Source: an uncultured Bacteroidales bacterium
GTDB lineage: Bacteria > Bacteroidota > Bacteroidia > Bacteroidales > Muribaculaceae
NCBI GenBank assembly: GCA_902787185.1
Contig: CADAFP010000022.1
Location: forward strand, 1 to 34,285
Direction: 5' to 3'
DNA: 34,285 nucleotides
Under the pieces are notes generated by a model. The model ran no database searches, had not been told where the DNA came from, and saw nothing but the letters and a program-made list of their open reading frames with translations. A program made the position numbers and the translations under genes. This document shows positions 1 to 9,445 of the stretch, one piece after another (positions within the stretch are counted from its first letter, which is position 1; every line of letters starts with the position of its first letter).

Positions 1-1
1 T

Positions 2-1594
2 GCCTCGTCCGATAATGGCAGAGTGCATGAGATGCGCACGGTCTATGAGAAGATGGTATCAAGCACTACAGCCAATTACAACCAGAGTTTTGGCGACCAC
101 AACGTACAATTGATGGCAGGCTTTGAAGCCGAGAAGAACAAGACCGATTTCACACGCTCAACAGGTACCAATCTGCCCACCAGTACGCTCCACACCGTGA
201 GCACTGCCGGCAGCACCGAAGCATCGGGCTACCAATGGGGTAATTCACTCGTTTCGTTCCTTAGCAAGGCCGACTACCAGTATGCAGGCAAGTATTTTGC
301 TTCAGCAAGTTTCCGCCGTGATGGCTCATCTAAGTTGAGCCGCAATTCACGCTGGGGTAACTTCTGGTCGGTTGCTGGTTCATGGAATATCAAGCGCGAG
401 AGTTTCATGGAGCCGCTGGAAAATGTGAGCACCCTCAGACTGCGCATGTCATATGGTGTGAATGGTACCTTGCCCTCCAACAATTACGGCTACATGAACC
501 TCATTACTTACAACACTAAGTACATGGGTGACCCGGGCGGCACTCTTTCCACCCTTGCAGACAATGACTTGTCGTGGGAGACCAATTACACCTATAATGT
601 GGGCATCGACTTCGGATTCTGGGGCAATCGTCTGCGTGGTAGCATTGAGTACTTCAACCGCACATCCAAGAACCTGCTTCAGGATATGCCCATCACACGT
701 GTCACGGGATTCTCATCAACCCTGCGCAACATAGGACGTATCAACAACCACGGTTTGGAAACCGAAGTGAGCTATGACATCATTAGCAACCGCGATTGGT
801 TGTGGACAGCATCTGTCAACGCCACTTTCCTTACCAGCAAGGTCAAAAGACTGTATAATGGAGCAGACATTATCTGGTATGACCCCACTGGTGACGATGA
901 TCGCGCACAGTACATCTATCGTGAGGGTGAATCCACATTGGCATTTTATGGCTATGAATGGGCTGGCGTGGATCCGTCAAATGGTGCCAGCGTATATTAT
1001 GTCAATGCCCCGGAAGATGACCAGACAGGTGACTTTATTTACAACGGCCGTGGAGCGACCTATGACTATAAAAAAGCCCACAGTACGATTATTGGTAATG
1101 CCATCCCCGATGTTACAGGAGGTCTCAACACCACTTTGAGTTATAAGGGCATTGAACTGGCTGCCAACTTCATCTATAAGATTGGTGGAAGCCTCTATGA
1201 TGGTGCTTACAAGGATGTGGCTGATGATGGTTACTACTGGGAACGCATCCGCTCCAAGAACTACTATGACAACATGTGGACTGCCGAGAATCACAACGGT
1301 AGCGAGCCCATGATTCGTGGTATTGACCTGGAGGATGCCATGCAGTATTCTTCACGCCACATCTGCAATGCCAGTTTCCTGCGCCTCAAGAATGTCAGCA
1401 TCGGCTACAACCTGCCCAAGGCCCTCGTCTCGAAAGCTTACATGCAGGGAGCCCGCATTTACTTTAGCGCTACTAACTTGCTCACTTTTAGCAAGTACAA
1501 GGATGCCGACCCCGAGGTGAACCAGTATGGAACCCGCGGTTGGGAAACCCCGCTGGGCAAGACTTTCACCCTTGGTGTTAACTTGAAATTCTAA
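2..1594 (+). CDS. SusC/RagA-type TonB-dependent outer-membrane receptor, 3' part (5' end outside window)
   Basis: The reading frame is open from the first bases of the window, so the gene starts upstream; about 530 C-terminal residues are visible. They are the beta-barrel part of a SusC-like receptor: alternating aromatic/polar strands, the family-typical RRDGSSKL segment near residue 100, and a final strand TFTLGVNLKF ending in Phe, the usual signal for barrel assembly. In this family the barrel imports oligosaccharides or peptides across the outer membrane, driven by TonB, with a SusD lipoprotein as lid. The SusD partner follows directly at 1631, which confirms the assignment. The substrate cannot be told from the sequence, and no glycosidase or other degradative enzyme is adjacent. 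The plug and carboxypeptidase-like N-terminal domain are outside the window. Confidence 0.95.
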   Translation, partial: ASSDNGRVHEMRTVYEKMVSSTTANYNQSFGDHNVQLMAGFEAEKNKTDFTRSTGTNLPTSTLHTVSTAGSTEASGYQWGNSLVSFLSKADYQYAGKYFASASFRRDGSSKLSRNSRWGNFWSVAGSWNIKRESFMEPLENVSTLRLRMSYGVNGTLPSNNYGYMNLITYNTKYMGDPGGTLSTLADNDLSWETNYTYNVGIDFGFWGNRLRGSIEYFNRTSKNLLQDMPITRVTGFSSTLRNIGRINNHGLETEVSYDIISNRDWLWTASVNATFLTSKVKRLYNGADIIWYDPTGDDDRAQYIYREGESTLAFYGYEWAGVDPSNGASVYYVNAPEDDQTGDFIYNGRGATYDYKKAHSTIIGNAIPDVTGGLNTTLSYKGIELAANFIYKIGGSLYDGAYKDVADDGYYWERIRSKNYYDNMWTAENHNGSEPMIRGIDLEDAMQYSSRHICNASFLRLKNVSIGYNLPKALVSKAYMQGARIYFSATNLLTFSKYKDADPEVNQYGTRGWETPLGKTFTLGVNLKF

Positions 1595-1630
1595 CTAAAC
1601 ATGGTCAAACTTTTCAATCACGACATATCA

Positions 1631-3082
1631 ATGAAAAAGATATCATTCCTGTTGCTGTCCATGCTGATGCTCGTGTCATGTAACGATTTCCTTGACATGG
1701 AGCCTACTAACAGTGCTAACAGTGCCGAAGCGATTGCCACGCCGACAGATGCCCGCGTTGTCATCAACGGCATCATGCGCACCATGGCATCATCGTCCTA
1801 CTACGGCCGCAATTTCTTTATGTACGGAGATGCCAAGGGCGGCGATCTCACTATCGCCTCTCAGGGACGTGGCCTGGACGGGCTTTACAGTTTCAATCAC
1901 TCTGCCACATCGGGTTCTTACAGTGGTTTCTGGTCCACTGGCTATTATTGCATCCTTCAAGTGAATAACCTGCTTGAGAACATTGACCGCATTACTGAAA
2001 ACGGTACCAGCGAGGATGCCGCCAGCTATAATCAGTGCAAGGGCGAGGCTTTAACGTTGCGCGCTCTCATCTACTTTGACCTTGTGCGCCTCTATGGCAA
2101 GCCTTACAACTATGATAAGGGCAGCTTGGGTGTTCCCTTGGTAACCCATACCCTGCCTGCTAGTGCTCAACCCACCCGAGCCACTGTCGAGGAGGTTTAC
2201 AAGCAAATCATTAGCGATCTGAACGAAGGTAAGTCTCTTCTCGAGAACGGCAAAGTTCAGCAAGACGGTTACATGGGCTACTATGCCAACCTGGCCGAAC
2301 AAGCCCGTGTAAAGCTTTATATGGAAGATTATGACGGAGCACTGGCTGCCGCTCAAGAAATCATCGGCAGTGGAAAGTTCATGCTTTATGAGCCCTCCCA
2401 GTGGGCCGACTCATGGAAAAAGCAGTTTGGCTCTGAGAGCATCTTTGAGCTGGGCATGTATCCTGCAGAGGCTGATTTGGGCACCAGTTCGCTGGGTTTT
2501 TACCTCATGTGCTACGGCTTGAAGAGCGGTGCTGCAGGATGGTTCATGGCAAGCGATTACTACCTTGAGCGTCTCGCACAAGACCCCACCGACGTACGTT
2601 GGAGTGTGATGTATCAGGACGAGAGCGAAAACACCCATTTGGGCAGTTGCAGCAAGTACATGGGTGGACCTGACATGAATGGCGACGGCAAGGAGTCTCC
2701 TACATCGGTCAACATTAAAGTCATTAGGTTGAGTGAGATTTACCTCATTGCAGCCGAAGCCGCCTTGCATGCCTCGATGCCCAATGCCGAGCTAGCCGCC
2801 CAATACCTCAACGCCATTAGATGCCGCGCCACATCACTGGAACCTGCCACTGCATCGACGATCAACGATGACATGATTCTGGATGAGCGTAGCAAGGAAC
2901 TGTTTTGCGAGGGACACCGTTTCTTTGACATGATGAGAATGAACCGTTCCATCACCTTCAACGATGACTTTGGCGGCATTGCAGTCAACGGACGGCCCAA
3001 AACCATCGACCGCACGTTCGGCAAAATCGTTCTGCCCATCGATCAGGATGAGATCAATGCCAACCCCAGAGCAGCAAAATGA
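1631..3082 (+). CDS. SusD/RagB-like surface lipoprotein, partner of the upstream SusC
   Basis: A 483-residue nutrient-binding lipoprotein. The start is taken at 1631 rather than an in-frame ATG at 1601, because 1631 gives a clean lipoprotein signal: MKK, a hydrophobic stretch, then the lipobox LVSC with the lipidated Cys at residue 17. The downstream sequence CNDFLDMEPTNS is characteristic of SusD N-termini. The C-terminal half has the helical SusD signature, including the SEIYLIAAEA segment and the DERSKELFCEGHRFFDMMR region. SusD proteins sit on the outer leaflet and close over the SusC barrel. The gene begins 36 nt after the SusC stop, so the two are almost certainly one transcript. The hairpin at 3141-3184 follows it. 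Confidence 0.95.
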   Translation: MKKISFLLLSMLMLVSCNDFLDMEPTNSANSAEAIATPTDARVVINGIMRTMASSSYYGRNFFMYGDAKGGDLTIASQGRGLDGLYSFNHSATSGSYSGFWSTGYYCILQVNNLLENIDRITENGTSEDAASYNQCKGEALTLRALIYFDLVRLYGKPYNYDKGSLGVPLVTHTLPASAQPTRATVEEVYKQIISDLNEGKSLLENGKVQQDGYMGYYANLAEQARVKLYMEDYDGALAAAQEIIGSGKFMLYEPSQWADSWKKQFGSESIFELGMYPAEADLGTSSLGFYLMCYGLKSGAAGWFMASDYYLERLAQDPTDVRWSVMYQDESENTHLGSCSKYMGGPDMNGDGKESPTSVNIKVIRLSEIYLIAAEAALHASMPNAELAAQYLNAIRCRATSLEPATASTINDDMILDERSKELFCEGHRFFDMMRMNRSITFNDDFGGIAVNGRPKTIDRTFGKIVLPIDQDEINANPRAAK

Positions 3083-3434
3083 GGCATATAAATAAGCCTC
3101 AATACCACAAGAAGTCGTCATAATATAGTGACAATTACGTTGCAAGCATCGAGCTAGAGAAATGTCTCTTGCTCGATGCTTGCAGCATATACAGGTATTG
3201 GAAAACTATAGGAAAGCCTGTGTAAATTATAGATTAGAAACTATTATTTAGCTATTTTAATATTTACAATTGTAAAATTTTGCGGTTTTTTTTTGTGGTT
3301 TCAAAAAAAAATATAGAATTTTGCAAATTCTTATATATAAAGATTGCGCGCACATGCGCAAAGCGGCAAAAAAAACGAAGTTTAAAATCACAAACTGATT
3401 AACAAATTTTATATTAACTAATTAAAACGTGCTT
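3083..3434. other. 352-nt AT-rich intergenic region, likely promoter and leader of the second SusC/SusD pair
   Basis: Apart from the hairpin at 3141-3184, this stretch is extremely A/T-rich from about 3215 to 3420, with runs of T near 3290 and of A near 3305 and 3370. A short GC patch (GCGCGCACATGCGC, 3347-3360) stands out. I find no exact TAnnTTTG box at a proper distance from the start at 3435, so the promoter may use an ECF sigma factor, as is common for SusC loci. No small gene is supported here. Confidence 0.5.
3141..3184 (+). terminator. Long hairpin after susD, terminator-like but without a T tract
   Basis: A perfect 14-bp inverted repeat (TGCAAGCATCGAGC at 3141-3154 and its complement at 3171-3184) encloses a second short stem (AGAGA/TCTCT). 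It lies 58 nt after the SusD stop codon. No run of T follows, so it may be an mRNA 3'-end stabiliser or a factor-dependent end rather than an intrinsic terminator. Confidence 0.6.
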
Positions 3435-6400
3435 ATGAAAAGACATTTAGCTCTTTTGGGCGCCCTGTTGATGCTATGTGGCACTGGTTACCAGGCCCAG
3501 GCAACACCTGCGCCCCAGGTGACGGCAAGTACAGCCACCAGCATTGTGACAGGCCGCGTCGTCGATGAGCAGGGAGAACCCGTCATCGGCGCCAGCATTG
3601 TCGAGATTGGAACGACCCGTGGCACATCGACTGATGTGGACGGTAACTTCTCGTTGCGAGCAGGCAGGAATGCCAAGCTCCAGATTTCGTTCATCGGCTA
3701 CAAGACGGTGACCATGCCTGCCGGCAGTGGCATGAACATCGTTCTTGCCGAGGACAAAGCGTTGCTCGACGAGGTCGTGGTTGTGGGTTACGGTACCCAG
3801 AAGAAGGTGAACCTCACCGGTGCCGTATCGACGGTAGATGTTGACAAGACCTTCAACTCACGTCCCGAGCAGGATGTATCGCGTGCCTTGCAGGGCGCGG
3901 TTCCCGGCTTGAGCATCATCAACGCCAGCGGTGATATCGACGGTAATCCCACGATCCGCATCCGTGGCGTCGGCACCCTGAGCAACGACCAGGTGAGCAC
4001 TCCCATGATCGTTATCGACGGTGTGGTGAGTGATGCCGATGGTCTGCAGTTGCTCAATGGCAACGACATCGCTACCGTAACGGTACTGAAGGACGCTGCT
4101 TCGTCATCGATCTACGGTACCCGTGCAGCCTTTGGTGTGATCCTGATCACCACCAAGAGCGGCCAGAAGGGTGAGCGTGCCACGGTGAGCTACTCTAACA
4201 ACTTCGGTTGGGACGACCCCACCTATCTGCCTGACTTCCCCGACGTGCCCACCCAGCTGCGTTCGGCCATCCTGGCCAAGAAGCGTAAAGGTGGTGACGC
4301 TGTCGAGCTCTTCGGTATGTACTTCGACGAGCTGCTGCCCTATGCCGAGGCATGGAAGCAGCAGAATGGCGGCAAGAAGATCGGCTATGGCGTGATGCGT
4401 CCTTGGGTGAGTGACAGCAACGTGGGTGACTACCGTTTTGACATGGATCGCAGCCAACCTCTGTACTATGCCGACTATGACATCCAGAACATTTGGTACA
4501 ACCACGCCGCTCCCTCTCAGGGCCACAACGTGTCGGTTCGTGGTGCCAGCAACCGCACTACCTACTATCTGTCCTTCGGTTACAACTACAAGGAGGACAA
4601 CATGACGTGGAATCCTGCCATGCGTAAGCGTTACAATGCCGCTGCCAACATCTCGACCGACTTGACCGACTGGTTGACCGTTGGTGCCCGCATCAACTTC
4701 TCGCGTCGTCACTTCTCCCGTGCCGACACGTGGAACAACATGTATCAGTACATCTGGCGTTGGGGCTCATTCTTCATCCCCAGCGGCACGATTGCCGATC
4801 CCACCACGGGTGAGCAGCTCGACTTCCGTGTGATCGCCATGCAGAAGCAGGCCGCTCGCAAGAACGTGACCCGCGACAAGCTCACGATGACCGCCTTCAC
4901 CACGGCGCACATCACCAAGAACTTGACGTTGAACGCCGACTTCACCTATGAGATTGACAACATGAACAGCGGTTCGAGCGACCACACCGTTTACGGTTGG
5001 AACTGGAATGGCGTTTATCCCGCATGGATTGTCAACGACGGTAACACCAATGCCTGGCGTGACAACAGCAAGGGCAACAAGTGGTCGGCCAACGCTACCT
5101 TGAATTGGAACAAGAGCTTCAACGACGCTCACAATTTCAACATCATGGTTGGTGTCAATGGCGACAACTATGCCTTTGACTACTTCTATGCCTACAGGCA
5201 GCAGCTCTACAGTGAGGCTTATCCCGAGCTGGCGTTGACCTATGGTCCCCAGACACAGTGGAACATCAACAGCAGCACTATCGATAAGGCTACCGCCGGC
5301 TACTTCGGACGTATCAACTATGACTACAAGGGCATCTACCTGCTCGAGTTGAACGGCCGCTATGACGGCTCGTCGAGCTTCCCCGTTAATGACCATTGGG
5401 CATTCTTCCCCTCGGGTTCGGTGGGCTACCGCTTCACCCAGGAGAAGTATTGGGACGGCCTGCGCCACATTGTGGATAACGGTAAGCTGCGCTTCTCCTA
5501 CGGTACCATCGGTAACGAGGCCGTGGGTGAGAACCAGTTCCAGTCGCTCATCAGCCCCATTGCTCAGGGCAGCATCTACTGGATGAACGAGGGCAATGCC
5601 AAGGTGACCGAGTTGGGTATGCCCAGCTGGGTGAACTCCTCGCTGACTTGGGAGCGCATCACCACCATGGACGCCGGTATCGACCTGGGTCTGTTCGGTG
5701 ACATGCTCACCCTGGGCTTTGACTGGTACCAGCGCACCACCAGCGACATGCTGGGTCCTGGCACCGCACTGCCTCCCGTTGTTGGTGCCGCAGCACCTGT
5801 GACCAACAATGGTGAGCTGCGCACCCGTGGTTGGGAAGCCACCCTTGACCTGCGCAAGCAGTTCAACAAGAACTTTGGTGCTTACTTCAGCGCCAGCGTT
5901 GGTGACGCCAAGACCAAGGTGACCAAGTGGAACAACGATTCACACCTGATTGGCCATCCCCTGAGCAGTGCATACGCCTACGAGGGCATGACTTGGGGTG
6001 ACATCTGGGGCTTTGAGACCGACCGCTACTTCACTCAGGCCGACTTCGCCGGCAAGAATGCCGACGGCTCGTGGATTTATGCTCCCGGCGTTGCCGACCA
6101 GACCGGCATCCAGACCGAGACCTTCGTTTATGGCCCTGGTGACATCAAGTTCAAGGACCTGAACGGTGACGGCAAGATTGATGGTGGCAAGGGTACCGAG
6201 GAGGACCATGGCGACCTTAAGGTGATTGGTAATGTGCTGCCTCGCTACGAGTACAGCTTCCATGTGGGTGGTAACTTCATGGGCTTTGACCTCGACGTCT
6301 TCTTCCAGGGCGTTGGCAAGCGGGAGAACTGGACCCAGTCGGCGTTTGTCTTCCCGATGATGCGTGAGGCTGACTTGGCCATCTATGCCAACCAGACCAA

Positions 6401-7361
6401 GTACAACATCTATGATCCCGAGAATGGTATCGTGAACATCAGCGAGAACAACGACTTCCCCTGCCTGTATCCCGGTAACGAGTATGCTGGTAACGTGGTA
6501 GGTCTGTCAGGCCAGGGCGGTAGCCACAACTACTATCCCCAGACCAAGTACCTCGTTGACATGAGCTACCTGCGTCTCAAGAACATCACGCTGGGTTACA
6601 CCCTGCCCGAGAACTTGACCCGCAAGGCCTTTATCGAGAGGCTGCGTGTTTACGGTAGTGTGAACAACCTGTGTCTGCTCCACAAGGGCAGCGGTGACCT
6701 CCCCATCGATCCCGAGATTAACACCGGACAAAGCAATCTGGGTTATGGTACCTGGGGCCGCACCTATCCCATCAACCGCACTTGGTCGGTGGGTTTGCAA
6801 GTGACCTTCGGCACCACCCGCAGCGCTGCCGTTGCCACTGGTAACGTCGACAACAGCGCCGTGAATTCTCAGATCAATGACCTGCGCGCACAGCTCGCTA
6901 ACCTCGAGAACAGCTACAATGGCCGCATCAGTGACCTCCAGAGCCAGCTCAGCGCTGCCAACAACCGCAACGCTCAGCTGCAGAAGGATCTCGCCGCTTG
7001 CCAGAACAGCAAGGCTGGTATGATTGACAAGGCTCTGCAGTACATGACCATCCTGGTTCACTTCCCCATCAACTCGATGGCAGTGTATGCCGACCAGCAG
7101 CCCAACGTTGAGCGCATTGCTTCCTATCTGAAGAGCCATCCCGAGGCCACCTGCACCATCAACGGTTATGCCTCTAAGGATGGTCCCATGGACCGCAATA
7201 TTACCCTCGCCAACGGCCGTGCCGCCAGCGTGAAGGATATGCTCGTGAAGAAGTATGGCATCGATGCTAAGCGCATCCAGGCCCAGGGTCAGGGCATCGG
7301 CGATATGTTCGATGAGCTGAGCTGGAACCGTGTATCCATCTGCGAGATTGTCGTGAAGTAA
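3435..7361 (+). CDS. SusC/RagA-type TonB-dependent receptor with C-terminal coiled coil and OmpA-like domain
   Basis: 1308 residues. The ATG at 3435 is preferred over the in-frame GTG at 3429 because it starts directly with a signal peptide (MKRHLALLGALL... cut near residue 23). Order of parts: carboxypeptidase-regulatory-like beta domain (about 35-115), the DEVVVVGYGTQKK segment typical of SusC, plug (about 120-235), then a barrel ending at the strand WSVGLQVTF (Phe1125). The protein does not stop there. A 183-residue extension contains a heptad-like coiled coil (about 1148-1193, NDLRAQLANLEN...) and an OmpA-like domain (about 1204-1308) with the family pattern GYASKDG, N, LANGRAASV and a closing NRVSI. 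The Arg of the peptidoglycan-binding pair is present; the Asp seems replaced by Ser with an Asp two residues later. A barrel C-terminus faces the periplasm, so the tail could anchor the transporter to the cell wall. Strongly biased codons suggest high expression. SusD follows at 7417. Confidence 0.95.
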   Translation: MKRHLALLGALLMLCGTGYQAQATPAPQVTASTATSIVTGRVVDEQGEPVIGASIVEIGTTRGTSTDVDGNFSLRAGRNAKLQISFIGYKTVTMPAGSGMNIVLAEDKALLDEVVVVGYGTQKKVNLTGAVSTVDVDKTFNSRPEQDVSRALQGAVPGLSIINASGDIDGNPTIRIRGVGTLSNDQVSTPMIVIDGVVSDADGLQLLNGNDIATVTVLKDAASSSIYGTRAAFGVILITTKSGQKGERATVSYSNNFGWDDPTYLPDFPDVPTQLRSAILAKKRKGGDAVELFGMYFDELLPYAEAWKQQNGGKKIGYGVMRPWVSDSNVGDYRFDMDRSQPLYYADYDIQNIWYNHAAPSQGHNVSVRGASNRTTYYLSFGYNYKEDNMTWNPAMRKRYNAAANISTDLTDWLTVGARINFSRRHFSRADTWNNMYQYIWRWGSFFIPSGTIADPTTGEQLDFRVIAMQKQAARKNVTRDKLTMTAFTTAHITKNLTLNADFTYEIDNMNSGSSDHTVYGWNWNGVYPAWIVNDGNTNAWRDNSKGNKWSANATLNWNKSFNDAHNFNIMVGVNGDNYAFDYFYAYRQQLYSEAYPELALTYGPQTQWNINSSTIDKATAGYFGRINYDYKGIYLLELNGRYDGSSSFPVNDHWAFFPSGSVGYRFTQEKYWDGLRHIVDNGKLRFSYGTIGNEAVGENQFQSLISPIAQGSIYWMNEGNAKVTELGMPSWVNSSLTWERITTMDAGIDLGLFGDMLTLGFDWYQRTTSDMLGPGTALPPVVGAAAPVTNNGELRTRGWEATLDLRKQFNKNFGAYFSASVGDAKTKVTKWNNDSHLIGHPLSSAYAYEGMTWGDIWGFETDRYFTQADFAGKNADGSWIYAPGVADQTGIQTETFVYGPGDIKFKDLNGDGKIDGGKGTEEDHGDLKVIGNVLPRYEYSFHVGGNFMGFDLDVFFQGVGKRENWTQSAFVFPMMREADLAIYANQTKYNIYDPENGIVNISENNDFPCLYPGNEYAGNVVGLSGQGGSHNYYPQTKYLVDMSYLRLKNITLGYTLPENLTRKAFIERLRVYGSVNNLCLLHKGSGDLPIDPEINTGQSNLGYGTWGRTYPINRTWSVGLQVTFGTTRSAAVATGNVDNSAVNSQINDLRAQLANLENSYNGRISDLQSQLSAANNRNAQLQKDLAACQNSKAGMIDKALQYMTILVHFPINSMAVYADQQPNVERIASYLKSHPEATCTINGYASKDGPMDRNITLANGRAASVKDMLVKKYGIDAKRIQAQGQGIGDMFDELSWNRVSICEIVVK

Positions 7362-7368
7362 TTATCAA

Positions 7369-7403
7369 CTAGGGACTAGAAACTAAAAACTAGAAACTAA
7401 TAA
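7369..7403. repeat. Heptamer array (CTARNNN), 5 units, between susC and susD
   Basis: CTAG or CTAA occurs at 7369, 7376, 7383, 7390 and 7397, exactly every 7 nt, in the 55-nt spacer between the SusC stop and the SusD start. Similar arrays are at 9139, 9566 and 18286. Confidence 0.85.
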
Positions 7404-7416
7404 TCCAGATATAATT

Positions 7417-9135
7417 ATGAAACTATTCAAATCAATTATACTGTGTGGTCTTGGTGTCGCCGTATTATCGCTGTCATCCTGTGACGATATGCTCACCAAG
7501 AACGAGCGCACCAAGTTTGAGCTTGGCCCGGAATTCTGGAGCAACACCAACCAGGTGAGCAGCTATAGCAACGTGCTGTATGAGAACTTTATTGGTTACG
7601 GCACTGGTGGCGGATCTGGCTGGTTCTATTTCAAGAGCTTGAGCGACGACCAGGTGAACCCCGACTTTGACAACTGGATGTTCACCACGGTGCCTGGCAC
7701 CTCATCCTACTGGAGCACACCTTACACCGAGATTCGCCGCTGCAACTACATGATTACCGGTTTGCAGTCCTCCTCTCTTGTCGAGAGTGATAAGAATCAC
7801 TATTTGGCCGTTGGCCGCTTGAACCGTGCATGGCAGTACTATCAGCTCGTGCGCATGTATGGTGACGTTAATCTGATTGACGAGGTCGTTCTTGACCCCG
7901 AGGCTCAGAGCGACGTAGTGTATGGTGCCCGCGTGGACCGCGATCAGGTGATGGACTATGTGCTTAACGACCTGAATTTCGCTATCCAGAACCTGCGCAG
8001 TGGTGGCAAGAACTCCTGGAGCAAGGACATGGCGCTGGCTATGAAGAGCGACATCTGCCTGTTTGAAGGAACCTATTGCAAGTACCGCACTGCCGAGGAC
8101 AACGGCAAGCCTGCTGATATGACCCGTGCCCAGCGCTACCTCAACGAGTGTGTTGACGCTTCACAGCAACTGATGAACTCGGGCAATTACAGTCTGACCG
8201 CTAACTATGGTGAGGTATATAACTCGCTCAACCTGAGCGGCAACAAGGAGGTGATCTTCTTCCGCAACTATGTGAAGGATCAGCTCATGCACTCCACTGC
8301 CGACTATACCGCATCGTCGTCGCAGCAGCGTGGTATCAGCAAGGACGCCGTCGACGCCTTCCTGTTCCTCGATGGCCGCCCCATGGCTACCACCAGCTAC
8401 AACACCAGTGACCATCCCGTGTACAACGAGGCTAATAATGCCTACAGCATCGAGAACATGCTGGCTAACCGCGACAAGCGCCTGAGCGTGCTCCTTGACC
8501 CGTATCTGTGCTTCAAGGGCCATGGTTGGGTTCGTTCGGGTTCGATGTACATGACCTCTTCGACGGGTTACAACATTGCCAAGTATGACAACACGGCTAT
8601 GGAAGTGGATTACCGCATCAACACCGGTAAGAACTACACCGACGCTCCCATCTTCTGGCTCGCTGTCATCTATCTGAACTACGGTGAGGCTAAGGCCGAG
8701 CTGGGTACCATCACTCAGGCCGACCTGGATGCCAGCATCAACAAGCTGCAGGCCCGTGCCGGTTTGCCCGACATGACGCTCACGCCTGCTAACGACCCCG
8801 CCAACAACATGGGTGTTAGCAACCTGCTGTGGGAAATCCGCCGCACGCGCCGTTGTGAGCTCATGGCCGACAACTGGTACCGCTATTGGGACCTCATCCG
8901 TTGGCACCAGCTTGAGCTGCTCGACACCCAGCGTCATCCCAACATCAACCGTGGTGCTTACCTGAGAGATGTGGCTGACCTGGACGAGGTATTTGTTCTG
9001 GACGAAAACGGCTATACGATTCCTATCACGACCGTACAGCGCACCTTCGACAAGAAGTACTACCTGTGCCCCATCCCCAGCAACCAGATCACGCTGAGCA
9101 AGGGTAGCACAAGCCAGAACCCCGGTTGGAATTAA
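7417..9135 (+). CDS. SusD/RagB-like surface lipoprotein, partner of the OmpA-tailed SusC
   Basis: 572 residues. The signal peptide MKLFKSIILCG... ends in the lipobox LSSC with the acylated Cys at residue 22, followed by DDMLTKNERTKF. The C-terminal region has the SusD hallmarks: AVIYLNYGEAKAELG, then IRRTRRCELMADNWYRYWDLIRW, a RagB/SusD signature. It should cap the barrel encoded at 3435 and bind the same nutrient. It starts 55 nt after that gene, with only a heptamer repeat array between them. Codon choice is as biased as in the upstream SusC, so both are probably abundant outer-membrane proteins. The operon is closed by the terminator at 9215-9263. Confidence 0.95.
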   Translation: MKLFKSIILCGLGVAVLSLSSCDDMLTKNERTKFELGPEFWSNTNQVSSYSNVLYENFIGYGTGGGSGWFYFKSLSDDQVNPDFDNWMFTTVPGTSSYWSTPYTEIRRCNYMITGLQSSSLVESDKNHYLAVGRLNRAWQYYQLVRMYGDVNLIDEVVLDPEAQSDVVYGARVDRDQVMDYVLNDLNFAIQNLRSGGKNSWSKDMALAMKSDICLFEGTYCKYRTAEDNGKPADMTRAQRYLNECVDASQQLMNSGNYSLTANYGEVYNSLNLSGNKEVIFFRNYVKDQLMHSTADYTASSSQQRGISKDAVDAFLFLDGRPMATTSYNTSDHPVYNEANNAYSIENMLANRDKRLSVLLDPYLCFKGHGWVRSGSMYMTSSTGYNIAKYDNTAMEVDYRINTGKNYTDAPIFWLAVIYLNYGEAKAELGTITQADLDASINKLQARAGLPDMTLTPANDPANNMGVSNLLWEIRRTRRCELMADNWYRYWDLIRWHQLELLDTQRHPNINRGAYLRDVADLDEVFVLDENGYTIPITTVQRTFDKKYYLCPIPSNQITLSKGSTSQNPGWN

Positions 9136-9138
9136 GCT

Positions 9139-9180
9139 TTAGGCTTTCATTAGGCGTTAGGTTTTAGGCTTTAGGTTTAG
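9139..9180. repeat. Heptamer array (TTAGGNN) after susD
   Basis: TTAG occurs at 9139, 9150, 9157, 9164, 9171 and 9177, mostly 7 nt apart, directly after the SusD stop codon. It is the reverse-complement form of the CTAANNN arrays elsewhere in the window and is less regular than they are. Confidence 0.75.
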
Positions 9181-9214
9181 GCCTTCAATCCTGACGACCG
9201 ACCATTCACAAAAC

Positions 9215-9263
9215 GGCTGCCGCCGCGTCGATTCATCTCGACATGGCGGCAGCCTTCTTTTTT
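9215..9263 (+). terminator. Rho-independent terminator of the second SusC/SusD operon
   Basis: A 10-bp GC-rich stem GGCTGCCGCC (9215-9224) pairs with GGCGGCAGCC (9245-9254). A further small stem GTCGA/TCGAC lies in the loop, and the T-rich tract TTCTTTTTTT follows at once. It lies 79 nt downstream of the SusD stop. Confidence 0.88.
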
Positions 9264-9290
9264 GTCGTCTCAAGTCCTTTCCAAAAAAAA

Positions 9291-9344
9291 TTCAATTGGG
9301 CGAAAGTTGCTAAAAAATCGCACTTTTCGCCCAATTGAAATCAA
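9291..9344. repeat. Palindromic intergenic element, copy 1
   Basis: The arm TTCAATTGGGCGAAAG (9291-9306) is answered by CTTTTCGCCCAATTGAA (9323-9339), leaving a short A-rich loop, then ATCAA. Copy 2 is at 9446-9498 in the same orientation. The two differ at only a few loop positions and at their outermost bases. Function unknown. Confidence 0.85.
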
Positions 9345-9445
9345 GTCCGAGAAAGTTGAATGAAATCATATAAACCGATTTGAATCAATGGTTTAATAAT
9401 AAATTCACATCGAGTTTTTAATCAAATTATCCTGTAAATGGCAAA

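Noticed and set aside
3215-3434. Exact TAnnTTTG promoter for the second SusC gene
   Set aside because: Several TTTTG strings occur, but the TA is at the wrong distance in each, so no standard promoter box is claimed.
4104-7139. Long minus-strand open frames inside the second SusC gene (for example 4104-4712, 4767-5468, 6507-7139)
   Set aside because: They lie opposite a strongly codon-biased gene with clear domains, give compositionally odd Val/Gly/Leu-rich proteins, and are third-position shadows.
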